64,000 bases of DNA, taken from assembly GCF_022374875.2 (NCBI RefSeq), contig NZ_CP092427.2, positions 3,224,001 through 3,288,000 of the forward strand, given 5' to 3'. The translations under genes were made by a program, and so were the position numbers. Shown piece after piece: positions 9,234 through 17,411 of the stretch. Position 1 is the first letter of the stretch. Every line of letters begins with the position of its first letter. The notes below the pieces were generated by a model. It was given only the letters and a program-made list of their open reading frames with translations, was not told where the DNA came from and did not search any database. Source of the stretch: Mycolicibacterium rufum (GTDB lineage: Bacteria > Actinomycetota > Actinomycetes > Mycobacteriales > Mycobacteriaceae).

Positions 9234-10018
9234 CCACCGTGACCGCTGCGCAGACGTGGCGCCACCAGCTCAAGGGTCAGACCCGTTCGGCCACCGCGGT
9301 TCTGGCCGCCGTGGCGACGATCCTGGCCGCCTGGCAACTGGCGGTGCTCCTCGGCAACCGGGTGCCGTCGGTGGCGGAGTCGGTGGCCCGCCTGGGCTCC
9401 GAGGCCGCCCTCGGGGAGCTCTGGGGCAACCTGGCGGTCAGCATGAACCGGTTCGTGCTCGGACTGGCCGCCGCGCTGGTGGTCGGCGCGGCGCTGGGCG
9501 TGCTGATGGGTCTGTCCCGGCTGGCCGATCTGGCGTTCTCCGACCTGACGGCCGCGGGACTGGCGATCCCCGCGGTGATCTGGGCGCTGCTGACCACCAT
9601 GTGGTTCGGCTTCGGCTGGCTCACCCCGGTGGTCACGGTGTTCTTGTCGGGCCTGCCGTTCGTGGTCGTCAACATCGCCAAGGCCACCCGCGCGGTGCCC
9701 GCCGACCTCGTGCTGATGGCGCGGTCGTTCGGGGTGTCCCGGCCGCGGGTGCTGCGCGAGATCGTCGCCCCTGCCGTCGCCGGCTCCACGGTGGCCGCCG
9801 TGCGGTTCGCGATCATGAGCGCCTGGAACGGGCTGCTGCTCGCCGAGTGGTTCGGCGCCACCTCGGGGGTGGGCTGGCGGGCCCGCTACTGGTACGACGC
9901 CAATCAGCTCGACGGCTTCCTGGCCTGGGTGCTGGTGTTCATCCTGCTGCTGGTCGTCGCCGACCTGCTGATCCTCGGCCCCATCGAGCGCTACGCCACC
10001 CGCTGGCGCACCGTCTAG
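9230..10018 (+). CDS. ABC transporter permease (SsuC/TauC type), second subunit
   Basis: This 262-residue inner membrane permease starts at an ATG overlapping the previous stop (ATGA), with GGAAGGA upstream. The EAA-type loop (PADLVLMARSFGVSRPRVLREIVAPA) contacts the ATPase. About six hydrophobic helices are visible. Members of this family usually homodimerise; two different permeases here suggest a heterodimer. Confidence 0.9.
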   Translation: MTTVTAAQTWRHQLKGQTRSATAVLAAVATILAAWQLAVLLGNRVPSVAESVARLGSEAALGELWGNLAVSMNRFVLGLAAALVVGAALGVLMGLSRLADLAFSDLTAAGLAIPAVIWALLTTMWFGFGWLTPVVTVFLSGLPFVVVNIAKATRAVPADLVLMARSFGVSRPRVLREIVAPAVAGSTVAAVRFAIMSAWNGLLLAEWFGATSGVGWRARYWYDANQLDGFLAWVLVFILLLVVADLLILGPIERYATRWRTV

Positions 10019-10032
10019 AAAGCGAGATAGCC

Positions 10033-10779
10033 ATGGCTTCCATCGAAATCCAGAGTCTGGTCAAGGAATTCACCGACCGGCGCGGCGCGGTCACCCGAGT
10101 GATCGACGGGGTCGACCTGACGATCTCGGGAGAGACGTTCGTCTCGGTGGTCGGACCGTCGGGCAGCGGCAAGACCACCCTGCTCAACATCGTGTCCGGC
10201 ATCGAGACGCACACCTCCGGCACGGTGGCGCTGCGCGCCGGCGCGCGCGACGCTCGCGTCGGCTACGTGTTCCAGGACCCGCGGCTGCTGCCGTGGCGCA
10301 CCGTCATGGCCAACCTCGGCTTCGTTCAGCACGAACGCGACGGCTGGCAGGACCGGGCCCGGCACTACCTCGACCTGGTCGGGCTCAGCCACTGCGCCGA
10401 CCGGTTCCCCGCGCAGCTCTCGGGCGGCCAGCAGCAGCGCATCGGCATCGCCCGCGCGTTCGCCGTCGAGCCCGACGTGCTGCTGATGGACGAACCCTTC
10501 AGCCACCTCGACGCGATGACCTCCCGCACGCTGCGCGAGCACCTCGAGCGGATCTGGCTCGAGTCGCGCCGCACGGTCATGTTCGTCACCCACGACGTCA
10601 CCGAGGCGGTACAGCTGTCCGACCGCATCGTCGTGCTCGCCCCGGGAGGCCGGGTGCACGAGGTCATCGACGTCGACCTGCCCCGCCCCCGCCGCGCCTC
10701 CGATCCCGCGGTGGCGCTGCTGCAGGCCGAGGTGCTGGCGCGGTTCGAGGCGCTCGAGGCGATGGGGTCGGCGGCATGA
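10033..10779 (+). CDS. ABC transporter ATP-binding protein (SsuB/TauB type)
   Basis: This 248-residue ATPase has Walker A GPSGSGKTT near residue 40, Q-loop FQDPRLLPW, signature LSGGQQQR, Walker B LLMDEPFSHLD and the H-loop THD. It powers the importer encoded just upstream. The ATG lies 14 bp after the permease stop, with a weak AAAGCGAG ribosome site. Its stop overlaps the amidohydrolase start, so import and degradation genes form one transcription unit. Confidence 0.93.
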   Translation: MASIEIQSLVKEFTDRRGAVTRVIDGVDLTISGETFVSVVGPSGSGKTTLLNIVSGIETHTSGTVALRAGARDARVGYVFQDPRLLPWRTVMANLGFVQHERDGWQDRARHYLDLVGLSHCADRFPAQLSGGQQQRIGIARAFAVEPDVLLMDEPFSHLDAMTSRTLREHLERIWLESRRTVMFVTHDVTEAVQLSDRIVVLAPGGRVHEVIDVDLPRPRRASDPAVALLQAEVLARFEALEAMGSAA

Positions 10780-11762
10780 GGCTGCGCGGCGGACCGATCG
10801 ACGTCCACGCACACTGGTTGCCGCAGCACCTGTTCGGGCTCGCGCCCGGATCCCCGCTGCCCCCGCTGCGCGACCACCGAGGCGAACTGCACCTCGGCGA
10901 TCTGCCGCTGTCGATCGAGACCGACGCGATGAGCGACGTGACCCGGGTGCTCGCCGACACTGATGCCGCCGGGCTGGGCGCCCGCGTCCTGTCGGCCCCG
11001 CCGTTCGCGTTCCCGGTCGCCGAGGCCGACGGGATCGACGAATTCGTCGGCACCTTCAACGACGACCTCGACAAGGTCAGCCGCGACAGCGGCGGCCGGT
11101 TGATCGGACTCGGCCTGGTGTCCCTGCACGACCCGGCGGCCGCGCGCAAGCAGATGGAGGCGCTGGCCGGCGCCGAGACGATCCGCGGCATCGCGGTGCC
11201 ACCCTTGCTGGGCGCCACATCCTTCGACGTCGCACCGATGCGCGAGATCCTCGGCGCGGCGGCCGAACTCGGCCTCGCGGTGCTCGTGCACCCGATGCAG
11301 CTGCCGCGGCCCGAATGGTCGTCGCACTATCTGGCCAACCTGATCGGCAACCCCGTCGAATCCGCCACCGCCGCAGCGGCGCTCACCCTCGGCGGCGTCC
11401 TCGACGAATTCCCGTCCCTGCGGATCTGCCTGGTGCACGGGGGCGGCTGCGCGCCGGCCCTGGTCGGCCGGTGGGAGCACGGCTGGCGCCGGCGCGCCGA
11501 CGTGCGCGGCACCGGGACGCGCCCCCCGCGGGAGATGTTCGGGCAGCTGTGGTTCGACACGCTCACCCACGACGTGCCGACGCTGGAACTGCTGCGCGCA
11601 CAGGCGGATCCGGGTCGGTTGATGTGTGGCAGCGACTACCCGTTCGACATGGGCACCCCCGACCCGCTGCAGCTCCCGCACGCGGCGGGTATCGACGACG
11701 CCGCACTGGAGGCCAACGCCCGGACGTTCCTCGGGCTCGACACAGGAGAAGACCATGAGTGA
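10776..11762 (+). CDS. Amidohydrolase-2 (ACMSD-like) family metal-dependent hydrolase/decarboxylase
   Basis: This 328-residue protein has the amidohydrolase-2 fold marks: HxH near the N-terminus (DVHAHW), a central His (VLVHPMQLP), LVHGGG and the C-terminal CGSDYPFDMG with the metal Asp. Relatives decarboxylate or hydrolyse ring-derived acids such as aminocarboxymuconate semialdehyde. The ATG overlaps the ATPase stop. Its position between an importer and a pyridine-hydroxylase-like monooxygenase suggests a role after ring hydroxylation or opening. The exact substrate is unknown. Confidence 0.85.
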   Translation: MRLRGGPIDVHAHWLPQHLFGLAPGSPLPPLRDHRGELHLGDLPLSIETDAMSDVTRVLADTDAAGLGARVLSAPPFAFPVAEADGIDEFVGTFNDDLDKVSRDSGGRLIGLGLVSLHDPAAARKQMEALAGAETIRGIAVPPLLGATSFDVAPMREILGAAAELGLAVLVHPMQLPRPEWSSHYLANLIGNPVESATAAAALTLGGVLDEFPSLRICLVHGGGCAPALVGRWEHGWRRRADVRGTGTRPPREMFGQLWFDTLTHDVPTLELLRAQADPGRLMCGSDYPFDMGTPDPLQLPHAAGIDDAALEANARTFLGLDTGEDHE

Positions 11763-12972
11763 GAGCAACCGGCAGACGTGGAGCGGCCATCGCGCCCTGG
11801 TCATCGGTGGATCGATCGGCGGGCTGACGGCCGCGCTGCTGCTGCGCAGGCTCGGCTTCGACGTCGACGTCTACGAACGCACCCCGACCGATCTCGACGG
11901 GCGCGGCGGCGGCATCGTGCTGCAGCCCGACACGCTGCGGTGGTTCACCGAGTGCAGCGACCAGCATCCCGAGACGGTGAGCACGTCAACGCATTTCGTG
12001 CAGTACCTGGGTGCGGACAACGCCGTGCTGCACCGGGAGAACGCACCGTGGAGTTACACGTCATGGGGCACGTTCTACCGTGCGCTGCTCGCCGACTTCG
12101 GTCGTCTGGCCGGCGCCGAGCACTACCACCTGGGCGAGTACGCGGCGGGCTTCGATCAGGACGCCGACGCGGTGGCTGTGCGGTTCGCGTCGGGCCGGGT
12201 CGAGACGGCCGAACTGGTGGTGTTCGCCGACGGTATCGGCTCGCCGAGCCGCCGGCGCATCGCACCGGGGTCCGTGCTCGAGTACTCGGGGTACGTCGGC
12301 TGGCGCGGCACCGTTCCCGAACGGGAGGTGTCCCCGGAGACGTTCGACCTGCTGCACGACTCGATCACCTACAGCGTCGCCCCGCACACCCACATCAATG
12401 TCTATCCGATCCCGGCCCCCGGCGGGGGGCTGCAGGTGGGGGAGCGGCTGCTCAACTACGTCTGGTACCGCAACGTGCCCGAGGGACACCGGCTTGACGA
12501 GTTGATGACCGACACGCGCGGCTTCGTCGCCGGGGTGTCGCTGCATCCCGGCCACGTGCAGGACCGCTTCGTCGACGAGATGCGTTCGGCGGCAACCGAG
12601 GTGCTCGCCCCGGCGGCCGCCGAGGTGGTGCTGCGCACCGAACAGCCGTACCTTCAGGCGGTCTACGACGTCGGCGCCTCTCAGATGGCGCTGGGTCGGG
12701 TGGCGCTCGTCGGGGACGCGGCCAGCGCGGCCCGGCCGCACGCGGCGGCGGGCACGGCCAAAGCCGCGGCGAACGCGTGGGCGCTGTACGACGCGCTGTC
12801 CGACAGCGCCGACATCGCCGAGGCGCTCGCCAAGTGGGAACCCGGGCAGCTCGAGCTGGCCCAGCGGCTGCTGCGCCGCGTCAAGGAGATGGGCACCCGC
12901 TCGCAGGTCGACTGCACGTGGGTGCCCGGCGATCCCGACAACCGGTTCGGCCTCTACGGCCCGGGCCGCTAA
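11755..12972 (+). CDS. FAD-dependent aromatic monooxygenase, 2,6-dihydroxypyridine hydroxylase-like
   Basis: This 405-residue class A flavoprotein monooxygenase has the Rossmann GGSIGGLTAALLLRR near residue 19, GWRGTVPE in the middle and the second FAD motif GDAASAARPHAAAGTAKAA. The GWRGTVPE and ARPHAAAGTAKAA stretches are typical of 2,6-dihydroxypyridine 3-hydroxylases of nicotine and pyridine catabolism. The ATG at 11755 has AGGAGAA 5 bp upstream and overlaps the amidohydrolase end by 8 nt. It probably hydroxylates the imported N-heterocycle or a phenolic ring using NAD(P)H and O2. Confidence 0.85.
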   Translation: MSESNRQTWSGHRALVIGGSIGGLTAALLLRRLGFDVDVYERTPTDLDGRGGGIVLQPDTLRWFTECSDQHPETVSTSTHFVQYLGADNAVLHRENAPWSYTSWGTFYRALLADFGRLAGAEHYHLGEYAAGFDQDADAVAVRFASGRVETAELVVFADGIGSPSRRRIAPGSVLEYSGYVGWRGTVPEREVSPETFDLLHDSITYSVAPHTHINVYPIPAPGGGLQVGERLLNYVWYRNVPEGHRLDELMTDTRGFVAGVSLHPGHVQDRFVDEMRSAATEVLAPAAAEVVLRTEQPYLQAVYDVGASQMALGRVALVGDAASAARPHAAAGTAKAAANAWALYDALSDSADIAEALAKWEPGQLELAQRLLRRVKEMGTRSQVDCTWVPGDPDNRFGLYGPGR

Positions 12973-12989
12973 CGACACAAGGAGACACG

Positions 12990-13604
12990 ATGACCAGTAC
13001 CCGAGACTTCCTGACCGACGCCCCGCTGGCCGGCACCCTGGTGGGGACCGACTTCGACGGCTGGACCGACGCGCTGCGGGCCGAGTTCGCGACACACGCG
13101 CACGACGGGCACGTCGGGTCCCGGCTGCTCAGCGAGAACGACCGCGTCCGCGTGTGGGAGATCCGGCTGGAACCGGGACAGCGGTGGCACGCCCACCGCC
13201 ACGTGCTGGACTACTTCTGGACCGCGATCACGCCCGGGCGCAGCAAGCAGCACACCGCCGACGGCACCACCCGCGAGGTGTCCTACGGCGCCGGCGAGAC
13301 CCGACACTTCCACTTCGCCGCCGGCGAGTACCTGCTCCACGACATCGAGAACGTCGGCGACACCGAGCTGGTGTTCACCACCGTCGAGCACCTGGACTCG
13401 GCCAACGCGGCCCTGCCGCTCTACGGGGTGACGGCGGAGATGGCCGGGTCGATGAGGATCTTGGCGTGCGTCTCCGGGTCGCCGAGTGCGGTGAACGCCG
13501 CGGCCACACCGTCGAGCCCGACCGTGCCGGTCACCAGCGCCGACGCGTCGAGCTTCCCGTCGGCCAGCATGTGCAGGGTGTCGCGGAACTCCAGCGGCGT
13601 GTAA
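12990..13604 (+). CDS. Cupin-fold protein, C-terminus probably over-extended
   Basis: The first 143 residues form a single cupin domain with the metal motif WHAHRHVLDYFW and a second strand set LLHDIENVGDTELVFTTVEH. The ATG follows AAGGAG by 7 bp. Cupins in such operons act as dioxygenases, isomerases or small-molecule binders. The frame then runs about 60 codons into the 3' end of the convergent dehydrogenase gene, giving an unusual 184-nt overlap and a Ser-rich tail. Removing one G from the GGGG run at 13424-13427 would place a TGA right after the cupin domain, so a frameshift (sequencing or real) is possible. Confidence 0.7.
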   Translation: MTSTRDFLTDAPLAGTLVGTDFDGWTDALRAEFATHAHDGHVGSRLLSENDRVRVWEIRLEPGQRWHAHRHVLDYFWTAITPGRSKQHTADGTTREVSYGAGETRHFHFAAGEYLLHDIENVGDTELVFTTVEHLDSANAALPLYGVTAEMAGSMRILACVSGSPSAVNAAATPSSPTVPVTSADASSFPSASMCRVSRNSSGV

Positions 13605-14581
13605 CCGAACACGAACCGGATGTCGACCTCCTTGCCGATCGCCATCGCGGGCCGGATCCTGTCGTCGCCCATGCACACCCCGACGACGACGATCCGCGAC
13701 GCCAGCGGAGCCGCGCCGATGATCCCGTCGATCATCCCCGGGACGCCGACGCACTCGAAGATCACCGGCCGTTTGGGCGCGGTGCCGCCGAGGCGGTCGG
13801 CCACCCGGTAGACGTGCGACCAGCCGGGGACCTTGCGCAGCTTCTCCATCGACCCCATGCCGAGTTCGTACAGCGCGGGCAGCTGGGTCAGGCCGCGCTG
13901 TTTGGCGGGCACCGCCTCGTACGGGGAGTCCACCGACGGGTCGACGACGACGTCGGCACCGCATCGGCTCGCCAGCGCGCGCCGGCCCGGGGAGAAGTCG
14001 CTGGCGACGATCGTGCGCACGCCGCGGGCCTTGAGATGGCAGATCACGGCGAGCCCGACCGGTCCGCAGCCCAGCACGATCGCGACGTCCCTACCGGAGA
14101 TCTCGCTGCGCCGCACCGCGTGGTAGGCCACCGCCATCGGCTCGGTCAGCGCGGCCGTCGCGGGATCCAGGCCGTTGGGCACGGCGAACGTCATCGCCGC
14201 CTCGACCAGCACCTGCTGCGCGTACGCGCCGGGCGCCAGCGGCGACAGCCCGGTCAGGTGCACGCCGCCGTGCGCGCGCAGCAGCGGGAACGACACCACC
14301 GTCGTGCCGGGGGCGAACTCCTTGCCCACCTTCGGTCCGCGCTCGGCGACCACGCCGCAGAACTCGTGGCCCATCACCACCGGGGTGTCGCCGCGCATGA
14401 AGTCGGTGTAGCCGCCTTCGGCCATCACTTCGGTCAGTTCGTCGGCGTGATCCTTGGCGTGCAGGTCCGACCCGCAGATGCCGCAGCGCAGCACGTCGAG
14501 CACCAGCTGGCCCTGGGCGGGCGCCGGATCAGGCAGGTCGATGACGTCGAGGGAACCGTGCACACAGCTGACCGCTTTCAC
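13421..14581 (-). CDS. Zinc-dependent medium-chain alcohol dehydrogenase
   Basis: This 386-residue MDR-family protein has the catalytic zinc region CGICGSDLHAKDHAD, GHEFCGVV and the NAD(P)-binding VLGCGPVGLAVICHL. The four-Cys structural zinc site of classical alcohol dehydrogenases is not seen in the lobe after GHEF. It likely oxidises an alcohol or hydroxyacid with NAD(P)+. The GTG at 14581 (VKAVSC) is chosen because homology starts there, although the ribosome site is weak; the frame stays open far upstream. It converges on the cupin gene and is divergent from the secreted cyclotransferase gene. Confidence 0.85.
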   Translation of the reverse strand: MKAVSCVHGSLDVIDLPDPAPAQGQLVLDVLRCGICGSDLHAKDHADELTEVMAEGGYTDFMRGDTPVVMGHEFCGVVAERGPKVGKEFAPGTTVVSFPLLRAHGGVHLTGLSPLAPGAYAQQVLVEAAMTFAVPNGLDPATAALTEPMAVAYHAVRRSEISGRDVAIVLGCGPVGLAVICHLKARGVRTIVASDFSPGRRALASRCGADVVVDPSVDSPYEAVPAKQRGLTQLPALYELGMGSMEKLRKVPGWSHVYRVADRLGGTAPKRPVIFECVGVPGMIDGIIGAAPLASRIVVVGVCMGDDRIRPAMAIGKEVDIRFVFGYTPLEFRDTLHMLADGKLDASALVTGTVGLDGVAAAFTALGDPETHAKILIDPAISAVTP

Positions 14582-14611
14582 CGAGCCATCGTCGCACGGT
14601 AGAACGTCGGT

Positions 14612-15409
14612 ATGACCAGACGGCAGAAATGGGCCGGGATCGCGCTGGCCGTCCTGGCGGTCGCGACCGTCGTGCCCTTCGCGCGGGCCCAGCCCGACCC
14701 GGAACCCGGGACGTCCGCGACCGCCGTGCCGGTCATCGAACCGGTGGTGCTCGGCGAGATGCCGCACGATCCGATGGCGTTCACCGAGGGCTTCGAGATC
14801 GACGGCGGCGTGCTCTACGAGGGCACCGGCGAGGTCGGCACCTCGCAGCTGCGCGCCCTCGACCCGGACACCGGCGCCGTGCGAAGAGCGGTCGACATGC
14901 CCGGCCCGTTCTTCGGCGAGGGCGTCACCGTGGTCGGCGACCGGATCTGGCAGCTGACCTACACCGACGGCGTTGCCGTCGAATGGGACCGCGCGACGCT
15001 CACCCCGATCCGGCAGGTGCCGCTCGACCCGCAGGGCTGGGGCCTGTGCCGGGACGGCGACCGGCTGATCCGCAGCGACGGGACCGCCCGGCTGCGGTTC
15101 CAGAATCCCGCCGACCTGACCGAGACCGGCGGGGTCGATGTCACCCGCGACGGCCGTCCGGTGACGGGCCTCAACGAACTCGAGTGCGTCGGCGACCGGG
15201 TGTGGGCCAATGTGTGGCCGACCGACACGATTGTGCGTATCGATCCCGCCAGCGGCGCGGTCGATCTCGTCGTCGACGCGAAGGGGCTGCGGGCCCGCGG
15301 AATCCCGCCGACCGCGCAGGTGCTCAACGGCATCGCGCACGTGTCCGGTGACGAGTTCCTGTTGACCGGCAAGTACTGGCCGACGACGTTCCGGGTGCGG
15401 CTAGGGTGA
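14612..15409 (+). CDS. Secreted glutaminyl-peptide cyclotransferase (plant/bacterial type)
   Basis: This 265-residue protein has a signal peptide cleaving near ARAQP (residue 26) and then a five-bladed propeller pattern typical of glutamine cyclotransferases (PMAFTEGFEIDGGVLYEGTG, GLNELECVGDRVWANVWPTD, VLNGIAHVSGDEFLLTGKYW). The family converts N-terminal Gln of peptides to pyroglutamate outside the cytoplasm. A TAGAAC hexamer 6 bp before the ATG suggests a leaderless mRNA. The stop overlaps the next start (GTGA). Confidence 0.88.
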   Translation: MTRRQKWAGIALAVLAVATVVPFARAQPDPEPGTSATAVPVIEPVVLGEMPHDPMAFTEGFEIDGGVLYEGTGEVGTSQLRALDPDTGAVRRAVDMPGPFFGEGVTVVGDRIWQLTYTDGVAVEWDRATLTPIRQVPLDPQGWGLCRDGDRLIRSDGTARLRFQNPADLTETGGVDVTRDGRPVTGLNELECVGDRVWANVWPTDTIVRIDPASGAVDLVVDAKGLRARGIPPTAQVLNGIAHVSGDEFLLTGKYWPTTFRVRLG

Positions 15410-16287
15410 CCCCGGTGAGCAAGACGCGCTCGTTGACGATCGTCGTCGTGGCCTACGTGCTGGCCGTCGCGGTCGGCACGGCCTGGCTGGTGTGGGGCCC
15501 CGACACGGGCCGGCTGTGGCTGGACACGCTGATCGCCGACGTGCTGGCCACCCTCGTGATCTTCGCGTTCAGCCGGGCCTATCGCAATTCCAGCTTCTAC
15601 GACGCGTATTGGAGTGTCATCCCGCCGCTGCTTCTCGTCTACTGGTGGAGCCAGGGCGACGGCGATCCGCTGCGGTGCTGGCTGGTCGCGGTGCTGGTGA
15701 TGGTGTGGGCCATCCGACTGACCGGAAACTGGGTGTACGCGTTTCCCGGCCTGCACCATGAGGATTGGCGTTACCCGATGTTCCGCGAGCGGGCCGGCCG
15801 CTGGGAGTTCCTCGTCGATCTAGGGGCCATCCACCTGATCCCGACGCTGCAGGTGTTCCTCGGCATGGTGCCGGTCTACATCGCGGTGACGACACCGGGC
15901 GCAGGTCTGGCGTGGCTCAGTGTCGTCGCATTCATCCTCGGAATGGGCGCGGTGGCACTGGAGTTCGTCGCCGATGTGCAGATGCACCGATTCGTCCGCG
16001 ACCGCAGACCGGGCGAGGTGATGGACCGCGGGCTGTGGGCGTGGTCGCGGCATCCGAACTACTTCGGGGAGTTCGGCTTCTGGTTCGCGTTGGCGCTCTT
16101 CGGTCTGGCGGCCGCGCCGACGGCGTGGTGGCTGTTCGCGGGGGCGGCGGCGATGCTGGCGATGTTCCTCGGCGCGAGCATCCCGATGATGGAGGCCCGC
16201 AGCCTGGAACGCCGGCCGGGCTATCAGGCCGTCGTCGACCGGGTGTCGCGCTTCGTGCCGCGGCCGCCGGCGAAGGTGCGTGCGTGA
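15406..16287 (+). CDS. DUF1295 membrane protein (steroid 5-alpha-reductase-like fold)
   Basis: This 293-residue protein has about seven hydrophobic helices and the DUF1295 signature near the C-terminus (GLWAWSRHPNYFGEFGFW). The fold is that of isoprenylcysteine methyltransferases and 5-alpha-reductases, which act on lipid substrates in the membrane using NADPH or SAM. The GTG at 15406 overlaps the previous stop; a second GTG at 15415 is possible. Coupled to the downstream flavoprotein, which may serve as a redox partner (inference). Confidence 0.85.
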   Translation: MTPVSKTRSLTIVVVAYVLAVAVGTAWLVWGPDTGRLWLDTLIADVLATLVIFAFSRAYRNSSFYDAYWSVIPPLLLVYWWSQGDGDPLRCWLVAVLVMVWAIRLTGNWVYAFPGLHHEDWRYPMFRERAGRWEFLVDLGAIHLIPTLQVFLGMVPVYIAVTTPGAGLAWLSVVAFILGMGAVALEFVADVQMHRFVRDRRPGEVMDRGLWAWSRHPNYFGEFGFWFALALFGLAAAPTAWWLFAGAAAMLAMFLGASIPMMEARSLERRPGYQAVVDRVSRFVPRPPAKVRA

Positions 16288-17411
16288 AGCGGGTGGTGGT
16301 CGCCGGGCTGGGCGACACCGGTGTGCTGACCGCGATCAAGCTGGCCCGCCACGCGCAGGTGACCGGGATCTCGAGCAAGCCGGGTCTGGTCAGCGGCCAG
16401 GAGTTGGGGTGGCGGCTGGCCCGGCCGCAGGAGTGGGCGCGGCACAACTGGGTTCCTTTCGGTCGGTTCCGCGGCCTGGACGGGGTCACCACCGTGCACG
16501 GCACGCTGACCGGCCTGGACCTCGAATCACGCTGTGTGCAGGTCGAACTCGCCGACGGCTCGGCCCGGCAGGTGCCCTACGACGCGCTGGTGATCGCCAC
16601 CGGGGTGCGCAACGGATTCTGGCGCACCCCCGGACTGCAGGGGGCCGATGAGATCGACGCCGACCTGCGCGACCCGCACGAGCGGCTCGCCGCGGCCCGG
16701 TCGGTGATCGTCGTCGGGGGTGGCGCCGCGGCGGTCAGCAGCGCCGCGCAGATCGCCACCACCTGGCCCGGGACGCGGGTGGACCTGTACTACCCGGGGG
16801 AGCGCGCTCTGGTGGGGCATCACCCGCGGACGTGGAAGGCGGTGCAGCGCAGGCTGACCGAAGCCGGCGTCGGCCTGCACCCCGGGCACCGCGCCGAGGT
16901 GGGGCCGGATGCGGTGCCCGCCGCGCTGACCTCCGAGCCGGTGCGGTGGAGCACCGGCCAGCCGCCGGCCACCGCGGACGTGGTGCTGTGGGCGATCGGC
17001 CGGGTCACGCCCAACACCGGGTGGCTGCCCACCGAACTGCTCGACGAGCACGGCTTCGTGCGGATGACGCCGACGCTGCAGGTGCCCGGACACCCCGAGG
17101 TGTTCGCGATCGGCGACGTCGCCGCCACGGATCCGCTGCGCAGCTCGGCGCGCAACCGCGCGGACGGCCTGTTGGCCCGTAACATTCGCGCGTTCTTCGA
17201 CGGCCGCGCCCTCAAGGCGTACCGGGCGCCGACGCGGCGATGGGGATCGGTGCTGGGCATCCAGCCCGACGGCCTGGAGGTGTTCGCCCCCAACGGCCGG
17301 GCGTTCCGCTTCCCGGCGTGGTCGTTCGAACGGGTGCTGATGCCGTGGATCGTCGCGCGTGGGATCTACCGGGGGATCAGACCCGCTACACCCGCGGCAT
17401 CTCGGCGTTGA
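16284..17411 (+). CDS. FAD-dependent pyridine nucleotide-disulfide-type oxidoreductase (NDH-2-like)
   Basis: This 375-residue flavoprotein has an N-terminal FAD Rossmann region (VVVAGLGDTGVLTAIKLA), an ATG motif (YDALVIATGVRNGF), an NAD(P) motif (VIVVGGGAAAVSSAAQIA) near residue 139 and the C-terminal FAD motif HPEVFAIGDVAATDP. It looks like the small type-II NADH dehydrogenase / AIF-like group. The GTG overlaps the stop of the DUF1295 gene. Its last 26 nt overlap the convergent serine hydrolase gene. Confidence 0.88.
   Translation: MKRVVVAGLGDTGVLTAIKLARHAQVTGISSKPGLVSGQELGWRLARPQEWARHNWVPFGRFRGLDGVTTVHGTLTGLDLESRCVQVELADGSARQVPYDALVIATGVRNGFWRTPGLQGADEIDADLRDPHERLAAARSVIVVGGGAAAVSSAAQIATTWPGTRVDLYYPGERALVGHHPRTWKAVQRRLTEAGVGLHPGHRAEVGPDAVPAALTSEPVRWSTGQPPATADVVLWAIGRVTPNTGWLPTELLDEHGFVRMTPTLQVPGHPEVFAIGDVAATDPLRSSARNRADGLLARNIRAFFDGRALKAYRAPTRRWGSVLGIQPDGLEVFAPNGRAFRFPAWSFERVLMPWIVARGIYRGIRPATPAASRR

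Noticed and set aside
13154..14602. Long plus-strand frame across the alcohol dehydrogenase
   Set aside because: It is antisense to a gene with clear MDR motifs and has no domain or ribosome site.
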